Of a DNA stretch of 64,000 nucleotides, positions 50,114 to 61,326 are shown one piece after another. The stretch lies in NCBI GenBank assembly GCA_033764875.1, contig JANRIO010000025.1:1-64000 (forward strand), given 5' to 3'. The DNA is from AWTP1-13 sp033764875 (lineage in GTDB: Bacteria > Pseudomonadota > Alphaproteobacteria > Rhizobiales > Hyphomicrobiaceae). A program made the translations under genes and the position numbers. How positions within the stretch are numbered: position 1 is the first letter of the stretch; each line of letters begins with the position of its first letter. Below the pieces are notes generated by a model that was not told the DNA's origin, did no database searches, and worked only from the letters and a program-made list of their open reading frames with translations.

Positions 50114-52821
50114 GCGAGACGAACGAAACCGCCGACAAGACCTTGCGCACCGAGCGCAAGCCGCTGAGCCTGAAGCGCACCGTGGAATCCGGCCACGTGC
50201 GCCAGAGCTTCAGCCATGGCCGTTCGAAGTCCGTGGTCGTCGAGAAGAAGAAGAAGCGGACGATCAATGCGCCCGGCGAGGCCGAGGAGGGTCGCGGCGC
50301 CGAGGGCGCCCCCGTCGCCGAGCAGGCCCAGCGGGTGGTGCCCGACACGGCGCGCGGCGCCGGCGGCCTGTCGACCGACGAGATGGATGCGCGCACGCGC
50401 GCGCTGCGCGCCGAGCGCGAGCGGGCGGAGGCCGAGGCGCGCGAGCGCGAGCGGCTGGCCGCGCAGCAGGAGCCGGTGGCGGTCGCACCGCCCGTGCAGC
50501 CGGAGACGCCCCTGGCGGCGGCACCCGAGCCGCAGCCGGACGTGAAGGCCGAGGCCCGGCCCGAGCCGCCGCCGCCGCAACCGGCGCCGACGCAAGCGCC
50601 GCCCGTGCAGAAGCGGCCGGAAGCGAGGCCGGCGGCGCCCGCGACCACGGTCGCCAAGGGCGACGAGAAGCCTGCGGGCGGGGCCGTCAACATGTCCGGC
50701 TTCGTGCTCAAGGGCGGCGACGATCCGCGCCGGCCGCCGGTGATCGAGACGAAGCGGCCGACGAAAGGCTTCGAGCCGTCGAAGGGGCCCGAGGTCGTCA
50801 AGCGGATCGAGCCGCAGGTGAAGCGCCGCGCCGTCGAGGCGGAGGCGGAGGAGGAAGAGTCACGCGCCAAGAAGAAGGGCGGCGTGAAGGGCGCGGTGAA
50901 GAGCCCGGTGAAGGCCGGCGAGGAGCGCCGCGAGCGCACCAAGCTCACCATCAACAACGCCTTCGACGAGGCGCAGCGCGAGCGCTCGCTCGCCTCCCTC
51001 AAGCGCCGCCGCGAGCGCGAGAAGATGCGCCAGATGGGCATCGTGCAACCGCGGGACAAAGTCATGCGCGAGGTGATCATTCCCGAGGTGATCACCATCC
51101 AGGAGCTCGCCAACCGCATGACGGAGCGCTCCGTGGACGTGATCAAGCTGCTGATGCAGCAGGGCGCGATGCACAAGATCAACGACGTCATCGACGCCGA
51201 CACGGCCGAGCTGATCGTGCGCGAGTTCGGGCACACGCCCAAGCGCGTCTCCGAATCGGATGTCGAGGAGGGCCTGATCGGCGCCTCCGAGATGGACGAG
51301 GACTCGCTCGAGCCGCGGGCACCGGTCGTCACCATCATGGGCCACGTCGACCACGGCAAGACATCGCTGTTGGACGCCATCCGCTCGGCCAACGTGGCGG
51401 CCGGCGAGGCCGGCGGCATCACCCAGCACATCGGCGCCTACCAGGTGTCGGTGCCGAGCGGCGGCGAGGTCACCTTCATCGATACGCCTGGCCATGAGGC
51501 GTTCACGGCCATGCGCGCGCGCGGCGCCAAGGTGACCGACATCGTGGTGCTCGTGGTCGCCGCCGACGACGGCGTCATGCCGCAGACGGTGGAGGCCATC
51601 AACCACGCCAAGGCGGCAGGCGTGCCGATGATCGTGGCCATCAACAAGATCGACAAGCCGGGCGTCGACCCCAACCGGGTGCGCACCGAGCTGCTGCAGC
51701 ACGAGGTGATCGTCGAGAGCATGTCGGGCGAGACGCTCGAGGTGGAGGTCTCCGCCCTGAAGCGGATCAACCTCGACAAGCTGCTCGAGGCGATCCACCT
51801 GCAGGCGGAGCTGCTCGACCTGAGGGCCAATCCCAATCGCTCGGCCGAGGGCGTGGTGATCGAGGCCAAGCTCGAGCGCGGCCGCGGTCCCGTCGGCACG
51901 GCGCTGGTCCAGCGCGGTACGCTGCACGTGGGCGACATCGTCGTGGCCGGCAAGGCGTGGGGCCGCGTGCGCGCCCTCATCGACGACCGCGGCGACAGCG
52001 TCAACTGGGCGGGCCCCTCGGAGCCCGTCGAGATCCTCGGCTTCGATACGGCGCCCGAGGCGGGCGATCCCTTCGCCGTCGTCGAGAGCGAGGGCCGCGC
52101 CCGCGAGATCACCGACTACCGCGTCAGAAAGCGGCGTCAGACGCTGGGCTCGGCGGGCACGGCCCGCACGCTCGAGCAGATGATGCAGCAGCTGAAAGAA
52201 GCCGGGCGCTCGGAGTTCCCGCTCGTCGTCAAGGGCGACGTGCAGGGCTCGGTCGAGGCCATCGCCGGCTCGCTGAAGAAGGTCGGCAACGACGAGGTCG
52301 AGGCCCGCATCGTGCACTCCGGCGTCGGCGGCATCACCGAGAGCGACATCGCGCTCGCCAATGCCTCCAAGGCCATCGTCATCGGCTTCAACGTGCGCGC
52401 CAACGCGCAGGCGAAGGCTGCAGCCGACCAGACCGGCGTCGAGATCCGCTACTACAACATCATCTACGATCTGGTGGATGACGTTAAGAAGGCGATGTCG
52501 GGCCTGCTCGCTCCCACCGTGCGCGAGGTGTTCCTCGGCAATGCGGAGATCCTGGAGGTGTTCAACATCTCCAAGATCGGCAAGGTCGCGGGCTGCCGCA
52601 TCAGCGAGGGCAAGGTCGAGCGCGGGGCCAAGGTGCGCCTCATCCGCGACAACGTCGTGATCCACGAGGGCACGCTGTCGACGCTGAAGCGCTTCAAGGA
52701 CGAGGTGAAGGAGGTGCCGGCCGGACAGGAGTGCGGCATGGCCTTCGCCAACTACCAGGACATCCGCGCCGGCGACGTCATCGAGTGCTACAACGTCGAG
52801 ACCATCGCCCGCTCGCTGTGA
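50110..52821 (+). CDS. infB: translation initiation factor IF-2
   Basis: The 903-residue GTPase places initiator tRNA on the ribosome. The N-terminus has an IF2N segment (KPLSLKRTVESGHVRQSFSH), then a long Ala/Pro/Glu-rich unstructured region (about 60-250). The G domain has GHVDHGKT at 411-418, DTPGHEAF and NKID. Domains II-IV complete it. All switch motifs are intact. It starts on the ylxR stop (ATGA) and belongs to the nusA operon. Confidence 0.98.
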   Translation: MSETNETADKTLRTERKPLSLKRTVESGHVRQSFSHGRSKSVVVEKKKKRTINAPGEAEEGRGAEGAPVAEQAQRVVPDTARGAGGLSTDEMDARTRALRAERERAEAEARERERLAAQQEPVAVAPPVQPETPLAAAPEPQPDVKAEARPEPPPPQPAPTQAPPVQKRPEARPAAPATTVAKGDEKPAGGAVNMSGFVLKGGDDPRRPPVIETKRPTKGFEPSKGPEVVKRIEPQVKRRAVEAEAEEEESRAKKKGGVKGAVKSPVKAGEERRERTKLTINNAFDEAQRERSLASLKRRREREKMRQMGIVQPRDKVMREVIIPEVITIQELANRMTERSVDVIKLLMQQGAMHKINDVIDADTAELIVREFGHTPKRVSESDVEEGLIGASEMDEDSLEPRAPVVTIMGHVDHGKTSLLDAIRSANVAAGEAGGITQHIGAYQVSVPSGGEVTFIDTPGHEAFTAMRARGAKVTDIVVLVVAADDGVMPQTVEAINHAKAAGVPMIVAINKIDKPGVDPNRVRTELLQHEVIVESMSGETLEVEVSALKRINLDKLLEAIHLQAELLDLRANPNRSAEGVVIEAKLERGRGPVGTALVQRGTLHVGDIVVAGKAWGRVRALIDDRGDSVNWAGPSEPVEILGFDTAPEAGDPFAVVESEGRAREITDYRVRKRRQTLGSAGTARTLEQMMQQLKEAGRSEFPLVVKGDVQGSVEAIAGSLKKVGNDEVEARIVHSGVGGITESDIALANASKAIVIGFNVRANAQAKAAADQTGVEIRYYNIIYDLVDDVKKAMSGLLAPTVREVFLGNAEILEVFNISKIGKVAGCRISEGKVERGAKVRLIRDNVVIHEGTLSTLKRFKDEVKEVPAGQECGMAFANYQDIRAGDVIECYNVETIARSL

Positions 52822-52861
52822 TCCACTGAGCCGCCGAGCTCGAGGCTGCCGCCAAACTCCC

Positions 52862-52912
52862 ACCCTCTCCCCCTAGCGGGGAGAGGGAGCCCGTTCCCCT
52901 CTCCCAGCCTTC
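52862..52912. repeat. CCCTCTCCCC palindromic repeat between infB and rbfA
   Basis: CTCTCCCC-CTAG-CGGGGAGAG, an 8-bp-arm hairpin, is followed by a partial second unit (TTCCCCTCTCCC). It is the same family as the element inside thiC, here in an operon gap of 167 bp. Confidence 0.75.
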
Positions 52913-52988
52913 GGTGGAGACGGCCATGGGATTGGGGCGGCGGCTCGCCAATCACTTTCGCAATTCATCGCTCCCATCGATTCTCGCC

Positions 52989-53402
52989 ATGTCCCGCCGG
53001 TCCCAGAGCAAGTTCAGCAAATCCCAGCCGCAGAGCGGCCCCTCGCAGCGGCAGCTGCGCGTGGGCGAGCTGGTGCGGCATGCGCTCGCCGAGATGCTGT
53101 CGCGCGGGGAGATCCACGACGAGGTGCTCGCCCGGCACGTGGTGACGGTGCCGGAGGTGCGCATGACGCCCGACCTGCGGCTTGCCACCGTCTATGTGAT
53201 GCCGCTCGGGGGCAAGGACATCCCGGCGGTGCTGGAGGCGCTCGAGCGGCACAAGCGCTACATCCGCGGCGAGGTTGCGCACGCCGTGAACCTCAAGTTC
53301 GCCCCCGACGTCCGCTTCATGGCGGACGAGACCTTCGAGGAAGCCGACCGCATCGACCAGCTGCTTGCCTCCGAGAAGGTGCGCAAGGACGTGGAAAACT
53401 AG
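52989..53402 (+). CDS. rbfA: ribosome-binding factor A
   Basis: The 137-residue KH-like cold-shock protein matures the 16S rRNA 5' end. RQLRVGELVRHALAEMLSRG opens the fold. VTVPEVRMTPDLRLATVYVM and RHKRYIRGEVAHAVNLKFAP, DVRFMADETFEEADRIDQLL are typical. The ATG used sits before SRRSQSKFSK; an upstream in-frame ATG would add 25 residues from the repeat flank and is less likely. It is followed by truB after 22 bp. Confidence 0.95.
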   Translation: MSRRSQSKFSKSQPQSGPSQRQLRVGELVRHALAEMLSRGEIHDEVLARHVVTVPEVRMTPDLRLATVYVMPLGGKDIPAVLEALERHKRYIRGEVAHAVNLKFAPDVRFMADETFEEADRIDQLLASEKVRKDVEN

Positions 53403-53424
53403 CTCCTTCCGGATTCCCAAAGCC

Positions 53425-54351
53425 ATGGCACGCAGAAAAAAGGGCAACCCGGTCAACGGGTGGCTGATCCTCGACAAGCCCCGGGGCATGACCTCGACGC
53501 AGGCGGTCGGCTTCGTGCGCCGCGCGTTCAACGCGCAGAAGGCGGGCCATGCCGGCACGCTCGATCCGCTGGCGACGGGCGTGCTGCCCATCGCCATGGG
53601 CGAGGCGACCAAAACCGTGCCCTACGCGGTGGAGGGCGAGAAGCACTACCGCTTCACGGTGCGCTGGGGGGCGGAGACCAATACCGACGACAGCGAGGGC
53701 GAGACCGTCGTGCGCAGCGAGGCCAGGCCGTCGCGCGCCGAGATCGAGGCCGCCATCCCCGGCTTCGTCGGCGAGATCAGCCAGGTGCCGCCGGCATTCT
53801 CGGCGATCAAGATCGATGGCGCGCGCGCCTACGACCTGGCGCGGGCGGGCGAGGAGGTCGTGCTCGAGGCGCGCATCGTCTCGGTCGACAGCCTGAGCCT
53901 CGTCGACATGCCGGACGCGGCCACGGCCGTGTTCGAGGCGCGCTGCGGCAAGGGCACCTACGTGCGCGCGATCGCCCGCGACATGGGACGGGTGCTGGGC
54001 TGCCACGGGCACATCATTGCGCTGCGGCGCACGCAGGTCGGGGCCTTCGCGGAAGGGGATGCGGTCAGCGTCGAGGAGCTGGAGGCGGCGGCCGAGGCGG
54101 GGCCTGAGGCGCTGGAGACGCTGATCAGCCCCATCGAGACGGCGCTGCGCGACCTCATCGAGCTCAGCGTCGGGCAGAACGACGCCGCGCGCCTGCTGCG
54201 CGGGCAGACGGTGCTGATCCGCGGCCGCGACGCGCCGCACTCGGCCGGGGCCACCTATGCAACCTGCAAGGGCCACCTGATCGCCGTGGGCGAGATCGAG
54301 AAGGGCGAGCTGCGCCCTATCCGGGTGTTCAATTTCTCCGGACAATCCTAG
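53425..54351 (+). CDS. truB: tRNA pseudouridine-55 synthase TruB
   Basis: The 308-residue enzyme makes pseudouridine in the T loop. GWLILDKPRGMTSTQAVGFV and AGHAGTLDPLATGVLPIAMG supply the active-site motif with its catalytic aspartate (TLDPLATG). GKGTYVRAIARDMG and a PUA-like C-terminus are present. Length is normal. It follows rbfA in the nusA operon. Confidence 0.97.
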   Translation: MARRKKGNPVNGWLILDKPRGMTSTQAVGFVRRAFNAQKAGHAGTLDPLATGVLPIAMGEATKTVPYAVEGEKHYRFTVRWGAETNTDDSEGETVVRSEARPSRAEIEAAIPGFVGEISQVPPAFSAIKIDGARAYDLARAGEEVVLEARIVSVDSLSLVDMPDAATAVFEARCGKGTYVRAIARDMGRVLGCHGHIIALRRTQVGAFAEGDAVSVEELEAAAEAGPEALETLISPIETALRDLIELSVGQNDAARLLRGQTVLIRGRDAPHSAGATYATCKGHLIAVGEIEKGELRPIRVFNFSGQS

Positions 54352-54395
54352 GGCGAGACCGCCCTGACGCCCACGGCGGATGCCCGGGATTTCGC

Positions 54396-54423
54396 TCGCC
54401 ATCGGCGGGCGATCGTGTATAAA
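54396..54423 (+). promoter_or_regulatory. weak candidate rpsO promoter
   Basis: TCGCCA and TATAAA are 16 bases apart, about 150 bp upstream of rpsO. The -10 is good, the -35 poor. An own promoter for rpsO is usual. Confidence 0.35.
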
Positions 54424-54573
54424 CGCGCCAACCTTGCCGGCTATGCGCCGCAGGGCCCTTGCGACCCGGCTGGACGACATCCCGGCCACGGCCGCCCAAG
54501 CTCCCTCACAGCTCCGTCACGCTTCGCGGACCGGGCGGGGGTGCATCTCACTCAATCGGAAAGGACGAACCCG

Positions 54574-54843
54574 ATGTCGCTGAGCTCAGAGCGCAAGCAG
54601 CAGCTTATCAAGGAATACGCCGGCAAGAAGAACGACACCGGCTCGCCGGAGGTGCAGATCGCCCTGTGGACGGAACGCATCAACCAGCTCACCGATCACT
54701 TCAAGGCGCACAAGAACGACAACCATTCTCGCCGCGGCCTGCTCAAGATGGTGAGCGCGCGGCGTTCGCTGCTGGACCACCTCAAGTCGAAGGACGAGGG
54801 ACGCTACCAGCGGATCATCGAGCGTCTGGGCATCCGTCGCTGA
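54574..54843 (+). CDS. rpsO: 30S ribosomal protein S15
   Basis: The 89-residue primary 16S rRNA-binding protein is a four-helix bundle with the family's DTGSPEVQIALWTERINQLT and HFKAHKNDNHSRRGLLKMVS. All contacts of the HFK/KND region are kept. A GGAAAGGACGA ribosome site is upstream. S15 usually represses its own mRNA, and the 220-bp leader after truB could hold such a site. It is next to pnp as in most bacteria. Confidence 0.98.
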   Translation: MSLSSERKQQLIKEYAGKKNDTGSPEVQIALWTERINQLTDHFKAHKNDNHSRRGLLKMVSARRSLLDHLKSKDEGRYQRIIERLGIRR

Positions 54844-54860
54844 CGGAGGGACGGGGCATC

Positions 54861-54887
54861 GCGCCGGCTAAGCCGACGATCCGGCGC
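54861..54887 (+). terminator. hairpin in the rpsO-pnp gap
   Basis: A perfect 7-bp stem GCGCCGG/CCGGCGC with a 13-base loop lies 17 bp after the rpsO stop. No T-run follows, so it may be an RNA processing site or weak terminator, as at the same place in other bacteria. The rest of this 297-bp gap shows no gene. Confidence 0.4.
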
Positions 54888-55140
54888 CCGGCGTGCTCCA
54901 CCCCATCCCGCAACCTGGACATCGCACAACGTGGCGCCCGCACCGATGGGGCGTCACGCCGGCTCTGCCGCTAGCGGGTCCGCCTGCAACCGGCCAAGCC
55001 TACTGAAGGCGTCAGGACGACGCCGGGACGGGCCTATCGCATCGAGTGGCCGCGCGCGAAACCCAAGCGCGGCTTGCCGGGCCTGCCGAGGAGCGAAGGC
55101 GCAAGGGGCGCTTTCGACAACGAGAAACGAGACGAAAAAC

Positions 55141-57354
<2,214 letters not shown>

Positions 57355-57383
57355 GCCCTCCCACACAGCTGATCCGAAGATCT

Positions 57384-57420
57384 ATGCCGCGCGATGCCCC
57401 GCATCGCGCGGCATTTGATT
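57384..57420 (+). terminator. strong Rho-independent terminator after pnp
   Basis: A perfect 13-bp stem ATGCCGCGCGATG/CATCGCGCGGCAT with a five-base loop, followed by TTGATT, starts 30 bp after the pnp stop. It ends the nusA-pnp block. Confidence 0.8.
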
Positions 57421-57424
57421 CCGC

Positions 57425-57500
57425 CTGTAGCCCCGCGCGGGGAGAGGGAGAAGAGGGCGGGTTCCTTCTCCCCGCCCTGACGGGCGGAGAGGCGGGCCCG
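57425..57500. repeat. GGGGAGAGGG/TTCTCCCCGCCC repeat after pnp
   Basis: Units CCCCGCGCGGGGAGAGGG and TTCTCCCCGCCCTGACGGGC, inverted to each other, belong to the same intergenic family as at 379-504 and 52.9 kb. They lie between convergent pnp and the hydratase gene. Confidence 0.7.
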
Positions 57501-57529
57501 TAGGGTGCAGGCTGCTCGAGGACCGCGCC

Positions 57530-58360
57530 TCAGCGGATCGTGAGCGCCAGGCCTTCGAGGGCGGTGCGCGCGAGACGCGTGGTCCAGGTCTCGCCCGGGG
57601 CGACGGGCATGGCCTCGGTGAGAGTGCCGGTGGTGACGATCTCGCCCGCCCCGATGGGCTCGCTGCCGGGGACGTGCGCGATGACGCCGAGGCAGTGGCG
57701 GATGGCGCTCAGCGGCCCGCCCAGAACGTTGCGTGCGCTGCCCTGGCGCGCGATGCCGGTGTCGCTGGCAAGCGCGATGTCGAAGTCGCCGATCATGTGC
57801 AGGCCGGCGACGTGGTCCTTGCTGACGTCGTGGCGGGGGCCGAGCAGCAGGGCGGTGTGCACGCCGCAGGCGGCCACGGCATCGGCGGCCTTGAGCCGCC
57901 AGCCGGGGAAGATCGAGTGCACGATCTCGAAGCCGTGCGCCACCCAGTCGATGCAGGCCATGATCTCCTCCTCGACCATGCCGGGGTCGGGCGCGCGGGC
58001 GAAGTGCACCGCGATCTCGGGCTCGATGCGCGGCTCGGGAAAGCCGGCAACGGAGAATGTGCCGCCGGTGCCGGCGAGATCGTGCACGGTGTGGGCGTAC
58101 ATGTAGCCCCAGATGGGGGCGGTGATGCCGGCCGCGTCCCAGACTGCGCGATTGGTGAAGCCGATCTTGCGGCCGACGGCCTGCTCGCCGCGGGCCTCGC
58201 GCCGCTCGCGCACGAGGCCTGCGATGGCGTAGGCCTCGGCCAGGTCGAAGCCCGGATCGCGCGTCGTGAACGGGGCGACCTGCCGGCCCTGGCCGAGCAC
58301 GGCCAGCACCTCGTCCGCCACCTCCTCCACGCTCAGCACGCGTCTGCCCTCGCCGGTCAT
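57530..58360 (-). CDS. 2-keto-4-pentenoate hydratase-like protein
   Basis: The 276-residue product resembles MhpD/hydratase-decarboxylase enzymes of meta-cleavage pathways (GRKIGFTNRAVWDAAGITAP, PRIEPEIAVHFARAPDPG, AVAACGVHTALLLGPRHDVS). The acidic metal-site segment EPEIA is kept; the usual second half glutamates are less clear. The start before TGEGRRVLSVEEV follows a strong GGGAGGAG ribosome site. It is not accompanied by other aromatic-degradation genes, so its substrate is uncertain. Confidence 0.85.
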   Translation of the reverse strand: MTGEGRRVLSVEEVADEVLAVLGQGRQVAPFTTRDPGFDLAEAYAIAGLVRERREARGEQAVGRKIGFTNRAVWDAAGITAPIWGYMYAHTVHDLAGTGGTFSVAGFPEPRIEPEIAVHFARAPDPGMVEEEIMACIDWVAHGFEIVHSIFPGWRLKAADAVAACGVHTALLLGPRHDVSKDHVAGLHMIGDFDIALASDTGIARQGSARNVLGGPLSAIRHCLGVIAHVPGSEPIGAGEIVTTGTLTEAMPVAPGETWTTRLARTALEGLALTIR

Positions 58361-58517
58361 GTGCGCTCCTCCCTGTGCTGTCGCAGTGGACACCATCGCG
58401 CCGCAGCCGCCAAGACCCGCGGGGCGCCCGCGCGCGGTGGGCAGCCGGCCCAGATCAGGATCGGGCGGTGTCGGGCAGAGGTTGCGGGCGCTGCCCGCAA
58501 CCGGTGGTGCAGCGGCC

Positions 58518-61094
58518 TCAGTAGACGCTGCGGCCGGAGCCCAGCGCCCGCGGCGTGTCGGGCTGCTCGTTGGCGAGGAAGCCGCCGGCCTCGTTGGTGA
58601 AGCCGATCACCGAGTAGGCGTCGTCGGGCTCCTCGTTGGGCTTGAAGGCTTCCATCACGGTGTCGGTCTCGCCGCCGACGGCGCGCAGGCCCGTCCGATG
58701 GCTCACCCTGACGAGCTTGATGCCGGGCGGGATGCGGAAGGGGGCTGCCTTCTTGCCCTCGAGCGCGAGCTTGAGAAAATTGCCGAAGATGGGAGCTGCA
58801 ACGTGACCGCCGGTCATGCCCTTGCCCATGGGCCGCGGCGTGTCATAGCCGACGAAGACGCCGACGACGAGATCGGGAGTGTAGCCGACGAACCAGGCGT
58901 CCTTCTCGTCGTTGGAGGTGCCGGTCTTGCCGGCGATGGGCACGCCCGGCAGCATTTTGGCGATGACGATGCCGGTGCCGCGCTGGACCACGCCCTCCAT
59001 GATGGAGGTCATCTGGTAGGCGGTATAGGGATCGATGATCTGGCGGCGCTCGTCGGGCAAATCGGGCTCGGGCTGGTTGGCCCACGCCTCGGCCTTGCAG
59101 TTGACGCACTCGCGCTTGTCGTGGCGCCAGATGGTGTGGCCCCAGCGGTCCTGGATGCGATCGATCAGTGTCGGCGTCACCTGCTTGCCGCCGTTGGCCA
59201 GCGCCGCGTAGGCTGCCGCCATGCGCACCAGTGTGGTCTCGCCGGCGCCCAGCGACATGGACAGCACCGGCAGCATGTCGTCGTAGACGCCGAAGCGGCG
59301 GGAGTACTCGACGATGAGCGGCATGCCCATGTCCTGGGCGAGGCGCACCGTCATCTGGTTGCGCGACTTCTCGATGCCCATGCGCAGGGTCGAGGGACCC
59401 ATGGCCGAGACGCCGTCGTAGTTCTTGGGCGTCCACACCTCCTTGCCGGGGCCCTGGTCCACCTCGATGGGCGCGTCGAGCACGATGGAGGTCGGCTTGT
59501 AGCCGTTGTCGAGGGCCGCCGCGTAGACCAGCGGCTTGAAGGAGGAGCCGGGCTGCCGGCGCGCCTGCAGGGCGCGGTCGAACTGGCTGGTGGCGAAGGA
59601 GAAGCCGCCGACCACGGCCTGCACGCGGCCGGTGTGGGGATCCATGGCGATGAGGCCGCCGCCGACCTCGGGCACCTGCAGCAGCGACCAGGCCCCTTGC
59701 GCCTTGTCCGGGTCCTTGGGGCCGACCCAGACCACGTCGCCGACGGCGAGCACGTCGGTGACGGCCTTGGGCGCCGGCCTGCCATGCACGCGCGCCCATT
59801 TCACCTCCTCGTAGGCGATCTCGGCGGCCTCGCGCTCGGCTGCGATCTGGCCGTTGGCCTGCCTCGCCGGACGCAGGCCCACCACCGCCTTGGTCTTGCT
59901 GACCTCGATGACGACGCCGAGCCGCCACGGCGCCAGGTCGCTCGGCACATCGATGGCGCTCAGGGTCACGCCCCAGTCGCCGCCGGCGTCGATCCTCTGC
60001 ACGGGGCCGCGCCAGCCCTTCTCGCGATCGAAGGCGACGAGGCCGTCGATCAGGGCGCGGCGCGCCTTGCGCTGCAGGGCGGGATCGAGCGTGGTGCGCA
60101 CGGAGAGCCCGCCGTTGGTCTTGGCGGGATTGTCCTGCATGGCGATGCGCTCGGCGCGGCCATAGAGGCCGTCCTCGCCGTAGACGGAGACGAGCGTGCG
60201 GCGCACGTCCTCGGCAAAGTAGTCGGCGGCGTAGATCTGGGTGCCGAGCTGGCGCAGGTTGACGGTGAGCGGCTTTGCCTTCGCCGCCTTGGCCTGCTCG
60301 CTGCGGATGTAGCCGTTCTCGGCCATCTGGTCGATGACCCAGTCGCGGCGGATGGTGGCCTCCTTCTTGTGGCGGAAGGGGTGGTAGTTGCTCGGCGCCT
60401 TGGGCAGGGAGGCCAGATAGGCGACCTCCTCGATGGTGAGCTCGCTCAGCTCCTTGTTGAAATAGTTGAGAGCCGCGGCCGCGACGCCGTAGGAGCCAAG
60501 CCCGAGGTAGATCTCGTTCAGATACAGCTCGAGAATGCGGTCCTTGGAGTAGGCGCGCTCAATGCGGATGGCGAGGATGGCCTCGACCAGCTTGCGCTGC
60601 ATGCTGCGCTCGTTGGTGAGGAGGAAGTTCTTGGCCACCTGCTGGGTGATGGTAGAGGCGCCTTCCGCGCGCCGCTTGGAGCCCTGCACGAGCCCCATGA
60701 CCAGCTTGTAGCTGGCGCGGCCGATGCCGGTGATGTCGAGGCCGCCGTGCTCGTAGAAGCGCCGGTCCTCAGCGGAGAGATAGGCCGCGATCAGCAGCTT
60801 CGGGATGGCGTTGATCGGCACGAAGATGCGCCGCTCGCGCGCGTACTCGGCCATGATGGAGCCGTCGTGCGCGTGGATTCGCGTCATCACGGGCGGCTCG
60901 TAGCGGGCGAGGCTCTCGTAGTCGGGAAGGTCGCGCGAGGCCTGCCAGATCAGGTAGCCGGCAACCGCGGAGCCAGCCAGGAAAAGCACCACGCCGGAGG
61001 CGAAGGCGAACCCGAGCAAGCCCAGCAACCAGCTGCGCCGCTTGCGTTTTCGCAGGCGCGGCTGAGGCGGCGGATAGATCGGGGCCGGTCGCAT
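58518..61094 (-). CDS. mrcA: penicillin-binding protein 1A
   Basis: The 858-residue bifunctional peptidoglycan polymerase has a cytoplasmic basic N-terminus and one membrane span (about 22-48). The GT51 glycosyltransferase domain has catalytic E109 in SAEDRRFYEH. An OB-like linker follows (about 360-470). The transpeptidase has S517xxK520 in GSSFKP, S577-R-N579 and K723-T-G. Between SxN and KTG is a CVNC pair (C663, C666) seen in alphaproteobacterial PBP1A. It lies downstream of amidase on the same strand with a 232-bp gap holding a GCCGCG/CGCGGC hairpin. Confidence 0.96.
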   Translation of the reverse strand: MRPAPIYPPPQPRLRKRKRRSWLLGLLGFAFASGVVLFLAGSAVAGYLIWQASRDLPDYESLARYEPPVMTRIHAHDGSIMAEYARERRIFVPINAIPKLLIAAYLSAEDRRFYEHGGLDITGIGRASYKLVMGLVQGSKRRAEGASTITQQVAKNFLLTNERSMQRKLVEAILAIRIERAYSKDRILELYLNEIYLGLGSYGVAAAALNYFNKELSELTIEEVAYLASLPKAPSNYHPFRHKKEATIRRDWVIDQMAENGYIRSEQAKAAKAKPLTVNLRQLGTQIYAADYFAEDVRRTLVSVYGEDGLYGRAERIAMQDNPAKTNGGLSVRTTLDPALQRKARRALIDGLVAFDREKGWRGPVQRIDAGGDWGVTLSAIDVPSDLAPWRLGVVIEVSKTKAVVGLRPARQANGQIAAEREAAEIAYEEVKWARVHGRPAPKAVTDVLAVGDVVWVGPKDPDKAQGAWSLLQVPEVGGGLIAMDPHTGRVQAVVGGFSFATSQFDRALQARRQPGSSFKPLVYAAALDNGYKPTSIVLDAPIEVDQGPGKEVWTPKNYDGVSAMGPSTLRMGIEKSRNQMTVRLAQDMGMPLIVEYSRRFGVYDDMLPVLSMSLGAGETTLVRMAAAYAALANGGKQVTPTLIDRIQDRWGHTIWRHDKRECVNCKAEAWANQPEPDLPDERRQIIDPYTAYQMTSIMEGVVQRGTGIVIAKMLPGVPIAGKTGTSNDEKDAWFVGYTPDLVVGVFVGYDTPRPMGKGMTGGHVAAPIFGNFLKLALEGKKAAPFRIPPGIKLVRVSHRTGLRAVGGETDTVMEAFKPNEEPDDAYSVIGFTNEAGGFLANEQPDTPRALGSGRSVY

Positions 61095-61326
61095 GTGTGG
61101 CAGTTGTCCGGAGCTGATCGCAGATCGGGAAGACGCCGCCGCAGTCCGCCCCGCGGGCGTCCTGCACGCACTGAAGGATCACGCCGCACCATAGCATCGA
61201 ATGTGGCAGCACAACGCCGCGGAAAACGCGGCTCGGTGAATTTATCCGAAGGGATGTTGTGTTTCATGACGGGGCCGGGGGCGGCCAGGCGCCGCAGCCG
61301 CGGCCGCGCTCGCGCCCGCCGGCGAT